Below are positions 7,254 through 9,839 of a stretch of 9,839 nt of DNA, one piece after another; the first letter of the stretch is position 1, and each line of letters begins with the position of its first letter. Origin of the DNA: an uncultured Acidobacteriota bacterium (lineage in GTDB: Bacteria > Acidobacteriota > Blastocatellia > RBC074). Location of the stretch: the NCBI GenBank assembly GCA_937967285.1, contig CALBSU010000101.1:1-9839 (forward strand). The letters run 5' to 3'. The notes beneath the pieces are model-generated. The model did not search any database. It had not been told where the DNA came from and saw only the letters and a list, made by a program, of their open reading frames with translations. The position numbers and the translations under genes were made by a program.

Positions 7254-8549
7254 ATGATCGAAATAATCAAACTGGATATTTCACAGCTCGATCGCGCTGA
7301 GAAGCTGCAGAACATACTGGGCCGCCATGCCGGCCTGAATGCCGGGATAATGACCCGTGTCGAGGCGATCGTCCGGGACGTGACTCTGCGGGGCGACGAG
7401 GCGCTGCTCGAATACACGTCGAAGTTCGATCAGGTCGATCTCGATCCGAAGACCATCCGAGCGAGCCGCGAACTGATCGAATCGCTCGCCTCCCAGGTCG
7501 ACGACGATCTGATCGCGGCCATGCGCGAGGCGATCGCCAACATCCGGTACTATCACGAAAAGCAGATGTCGCTGGACTGGGAGATCGAGGTCGCCAACGG
7601 CGTCAGGCTCGGACAGCGCGTGCGTCCGCTGCAGATCGTCGGCCTTTATGTGCCGGGCGGAAGCGCCGCGTATCCCTCGACGGTGATGATGAATGCGATA
7701 CCCGCGCAGGTGGCCGGCGTCTCGCGGATCGTGGTCGTCACGCCTCCGTCGCAGTTCGCACAGAATCCGGTAGTAGCCGCCGTCCTGCGCGAGCTCGAAC
7801 TCTTCGAGGTCTACCTCGTCGGGGGCGCCCAGGCTGTGGCGGCGCTGGCCTGCGGCACGGAATCGATCCCTCGGGTCGACAAGATCGTCGGCCCCGGAAA
7901 CCAGTACGTGGCGGCAGCCAAGAAGCTGGTCTACGGCGCGGTCGACATCGATTCGATCGCCGGGCCGAGCGAGATCGTCGTGGTGGCGGACGAGACGGCG
8001 AGGCCGGATTACGTTGCGGCCGACCTGCTCTCGCAGGCGGAACACTCAGAGGACGCCGCGGCGATTCTGATCACGACCAGCGAGGAGCTGGCAAAAGCTG
8101 TCCAATACGAACTTCAGGAGCAGACGGCACGACTCTCGCGTCGGGGAATCATCGAGAAGTCGCTGGCGGATTTCGGCGCGCTGATCGTGGTCGAAACGAT
8201 CGAGGCGGCATGCGAACTGGCCAACCGGCTGGCGCCGGAACACGTCGAGGTCATGACGGCCGACAGCGAGGCGGCCGCCGCGCTGATCTCGAATGCCGGC
8301 GCGATCTTCATCGGCCCGTATTCGCCCGAATCGGTCGGCGATTACTTCGCCGGCACCAATCACGTGCTGCCGACAGGGGGAACCGCGCGTTTTTCATCGG
8401 CGCTCGGCGTGTATGATTTTCTGAAACGGACCAGCATCGTCCGCTACACGCGCGAGGAACTGATGCGGACGGCGACGCTGATCGAGAGGCTCGCCCTCGC
8501 CGAAGGATTCGATGCGCACGCGCGCGCGGCCACCATCCGTTACGAATAG
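7254..8549 (+). CDS. hisD: Histidinol dehydrogenase
   Basis: HisD is a zinc enzyme that oxidises L-histidinol to L-histidine in two NAD+-dependent steps, the end of the pathway. All 431 residues align with the usual length. Motifs in order are [18 protein letters not shown] (130-147), [17 protein letters not shown] (210-226), [12 protein letters not shown] (235-246), SQAEHSEDA (260-268), LAPEHVEVM (326-334), [14 protein letters not shown] (361-374) and a C-terminal AHARAA (421-426). The zinc ligands known from the E. coli enzyme map to Q261, H264, D363 and H422, and the catalytic Glu-His pair to E329 and H330. All are present, so the enzyme should be active. The ATG has only a poor ribosome binding site, and it follows hisG after a 133-base gap, but strand and context place it in the same his cluster. 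Confidence 0.97.
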   Translation: MIEIIKLDISQLDRAEKLQNILGRHAGLNAGIMTRVEAIVRDVTLRGDEALLEYTSKFDQVDLDPKTIRASRELIESLASQVDDDLIAAMREAIANIRYYHEKQMSLDWEIEVANGVRLGQRVRPLQIVGLYVPGGSAAYPSTVMMNAIPAQVAGVSRIVVVTPPSQFAQNPVVAAVLRELELFEVYLVGGAQAVAALACGTESIPRVDKIVGPGNQYVAAAKKLVYGAVDIDSIAGPSEIVVVADETARPDYVAADLLSQAEHSEDAAAILITTSEELAKAVQYELQEQTARLSRRGIIEKSLADFGALIVVETIEAACELANRLAPEHVEVMTADSEAAAALISNAGAIFIGPYSPESVGDYFAGTNHVLPTGGTARFSSALGVYDFLKRTSIVRYTREELMRTATLIERLALAEGFDAHARAATIRYE

Positions 8550-8563
8550 GAAAGAGTCAGGAG

Positions 8564-9643
8564 ATGTCATCAGCGATCGAAAAGATCAGGCAGAACGTCC
8601 GCGACATCACCGCGTACACGCTCAAGCCGATCGAGACACGGATCAAGATCAATCAGAACGAGAATCCGTTCGGCATGCCGGCCGCGATCAGGGATGAGGT
8701 ATTGCGGCGCGCCGCTCAGACGGACTGGGCACGTTATCCGGAGTTCGTCCCGACCTCGCTGCTCGAGAAACTGGCCGCGCATTCGGGCTGGCGGGCTGAC
8801 GGCGTGATGGCCGGCAACGGTTCGAACGAGATGATCCAGTCGGTGGTCTATTCCGTCGTCGAAAACGGCGTTCGCGTGGTGCTGCCCGAACCGACCTTCT
8901 CGGTCTATCAGCAGGTGGTCCGCGTGGCCGGCGGAGAGATCGTCCCCGCGCCGCTCAACCCTGAGCTGACATTCAACATTCCACGGCTGGCGAGCCGGAT
9001 CGTGACCAGCAAGGCGCATCTGGCGATCATCTGTTCGCCGAACAATCCGACCGGCTGTACGATCTCGAAACGCGATCTCGTCACGCTGCTCCGGACCTCG
9101 GAGGGGCTGATCGTGGTCGATCAGGCATACGAAGAGTTCGGCGGCGAGGATTTCGTGCCGCTCCTCAGGGAACACGACAATCTGGTCATCCTGAGAACGT
9201 TCTCGAAGGCCATGGCGATGGGCGGGCTGAGAGTCGGATACTGCCTCGCTTCGCCCGAGCTGATCCGTGAGTTCTCGAAGGCCAAGATGCCCTACAGCCT
9301 CAACTTCTTTTCGATGATGACCGCGGAGGTCGCGCTGGAACACATGGATCTGCTCGATCCGCTTGTCAAAGCCATCCTGGCGGAACGCGATCGACTTGCC
9401 TCGGCGCTGCAAGCTATCGACGGGATCACGGTCTTTCCGACTTCCGCCAACTTCTTCATCATCAGGAATTCGCGCCCGGCCGGCGAGGTTTTCGACAGGC
9501 TGGTCAGCCGGGACATTCTGGTCAGGGATGTCAGCAAAGCCCCGCTGCTCGACAACTGCCTCAGAATCAGCGTCGGAACGCCGGAAGAGAACGACAGGCT
9601 GATCGAGGCGATGCTGGAAATCTACGCGGAGGAATCGAAATGA
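8564..9643 (+). CDS. hisC: Histidinol-phosphate aminotransferase
   Basis: HisC is a fold-type I PLP enzyme that converts imidazole-acetol phosphate and glutamate to histidinol phosphate and 2-oxoglutarate. The 359 residues are typical. Visible are the substrate-site NENPFG (32-37), AGNGSNEM (83-90) contacting the cofactor phosphate, SPNNPTG (158-164), D186 and Y189 in VVDQAYEEF, the Schiff-base Lys215 in RTFSKA, R223 in GLRVGY, and the carboxylate-binding R334 in LRISVG. The gene starts 14 bases after hisD. The most useful ribosome binding site is in AGGAAAGAG (8548-8556); the AGGAG directly touching the ATG is too close to act. Its stop overlaps the hisB start (ATGA). Other class I/II aminotransferases share this fold, but the his neighbourhood settles the assignment. 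Confidence 0.95.
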   Translation: MSSAIEKIRQNVRDITAYTLKPIETRIKINQNENPFGMPAAIRDEVLRRAAQTDWARYPEFVPTSLLEKLAAHSGWRADGVMAGNGSNEMIQSVVYSVVENGVRVVLPEPTFSVYQQVVRVAGGEIVPAPLNPELTFNIPRLASRIVTSKAHLAIICSPNNPTGCTISKRDLVTLLRTSEGLIVVDQAYEEFGGEDFVPLLREHDNLVILRTFSKAMAMGGLRVGYCLASPELIREFSKAKMPYSLNFFSMMTAEVALEHMDLLDPLVKAILAERDRLASALQAIDGITVFPTSANFFIIRNSRPAGEVFDRLVSRDILVRDVSKAPLLDNCLRISVGTPEENDRLIEAMLEIYAEESK

Positions 9644-9839
9644 ACCGGCGCACGGCTGAGATCGCCCGAAAAACAAGAGAGACCGATATCACCGTCAGGC
9701 TGGATCTCGACGGCACGGGACGGAGCGCCATCGACACCGGAGTCCCGTTCCTCGACCACATGCTCGATCTGTTCGCGCGTCACGGTCTGTTCGACCTCGA
9801 GATCGCCTGCCGCGGCGACCTCCAGATAGACGACCACCA
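9640..9839 (+). CDS. hisB: Imidazoleglycerol-phosphate dehydratase, N-terminal part (runs off the window)
   Basis: The first 66 codons are present. HisB removes water from imidazoleglycerol phosphate to give imidazole-acetol phosphate, the substrate of HisC, using two Mn2+ ions. The fragment starts [17 protein letters not shown], the usual dehydratase N-terminus, followed by the family signature [16 protein letters not shown] (34-49) with metal-binding H40 and H48. It breaks off in the DDHH motif, another metal-binding element. It begins directly with the dehydratase domain, so it is the monofunctional type, without the N-terminal HAD phosphatase domain of the enterobacterial bifunctional HisB. 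The ATG overlaps the hisC stop (ATGA, 9640-9643) and is preceded by GGAGG at 9628-9632, so translational coupling is likely. Confidence 0.95.
   Translation, partial: MNRRTAEIARKTRETDITVRLDLDGTGRSAIDTGVPFLDHMLDLFARHGLFDLEIACRGDLQIDDH

Noticed and set aside
8570..9676. Long minus-strand ORF (368 codons) opposite hisC
   Set aside because: hisC is certain from its PLP-enzyme motifs; the antisense product is Asp/Arg/Gln-rich with no domain or ribosome binding site.

Overview
The window looks like part of a high-GC bacterial chromosome, probably from a Gram-negative. The protein-coding part is GC-rich and strongly codon-biased, and two products carry Sec-type signal peptides. The residues preceding the first stop codon (3-56) read like the last strand of an outer-membrane beta-barrel. 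The secreted glycine-zipper protein at 2675-3340 resembles a family I remember as abundant in Acidobacteriota, so I lean towards that phylum. This is an inference, and no rRNA or other marker gene is present to confirm it.

Layout. Positions 1-56 may hold the tail of an upstream gene. Positions 57-649 are a long AT-rich intergenic region with no convincing ORF. It holds a 16-bp perfect palindrome, a possible dispersed intergenic repeat and a striking pair of RNA hairpins that share an identical loop, followed by a possible promoter. Next come a secreted protein of unknown function with an HExxH motif (650-1381, +) and a Ca2+/H+ antiporter on the opposite strand (1387-2478, -), which converge with a 5-base gap. 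A divergent intergenic region (2479-2674) carries a good promoter for the antiporter and a strong ribosome binding site for the secreted glycine-zipper protein (2675-3340, +).

From 2675 to the end everything is on the + strand and mostly closely packed: glycine-zipper protein, ThiF/MoeB-type E1-like adenylyltransferase, homoserine kinase (thrB), then hisZ, hisG, hisD, hisC and the start of hisB, which runs off the window. HisG is the short form, which needs HisZ as its regulatory subunit, and both are encoded in overlapping frames. HisG/HisZ perform the first step of histidine synthesis, HisB dehydration, HisC transamination and HisD the last two oxidations. The HisB here starts directly with the dehydratase domain, so the histidinol-phosphate phosphatase must be a separate protein encoded elsewhere. 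thrB immediately before hisZ links threonine and histidine synthesis in one probable transcription unit.

I found no CRISPR array, tRNA, rRNA, transposase, integrase or phage gene. No new multi-gene system is evident. The least explained element is the paired-hairpin region at 281-420.
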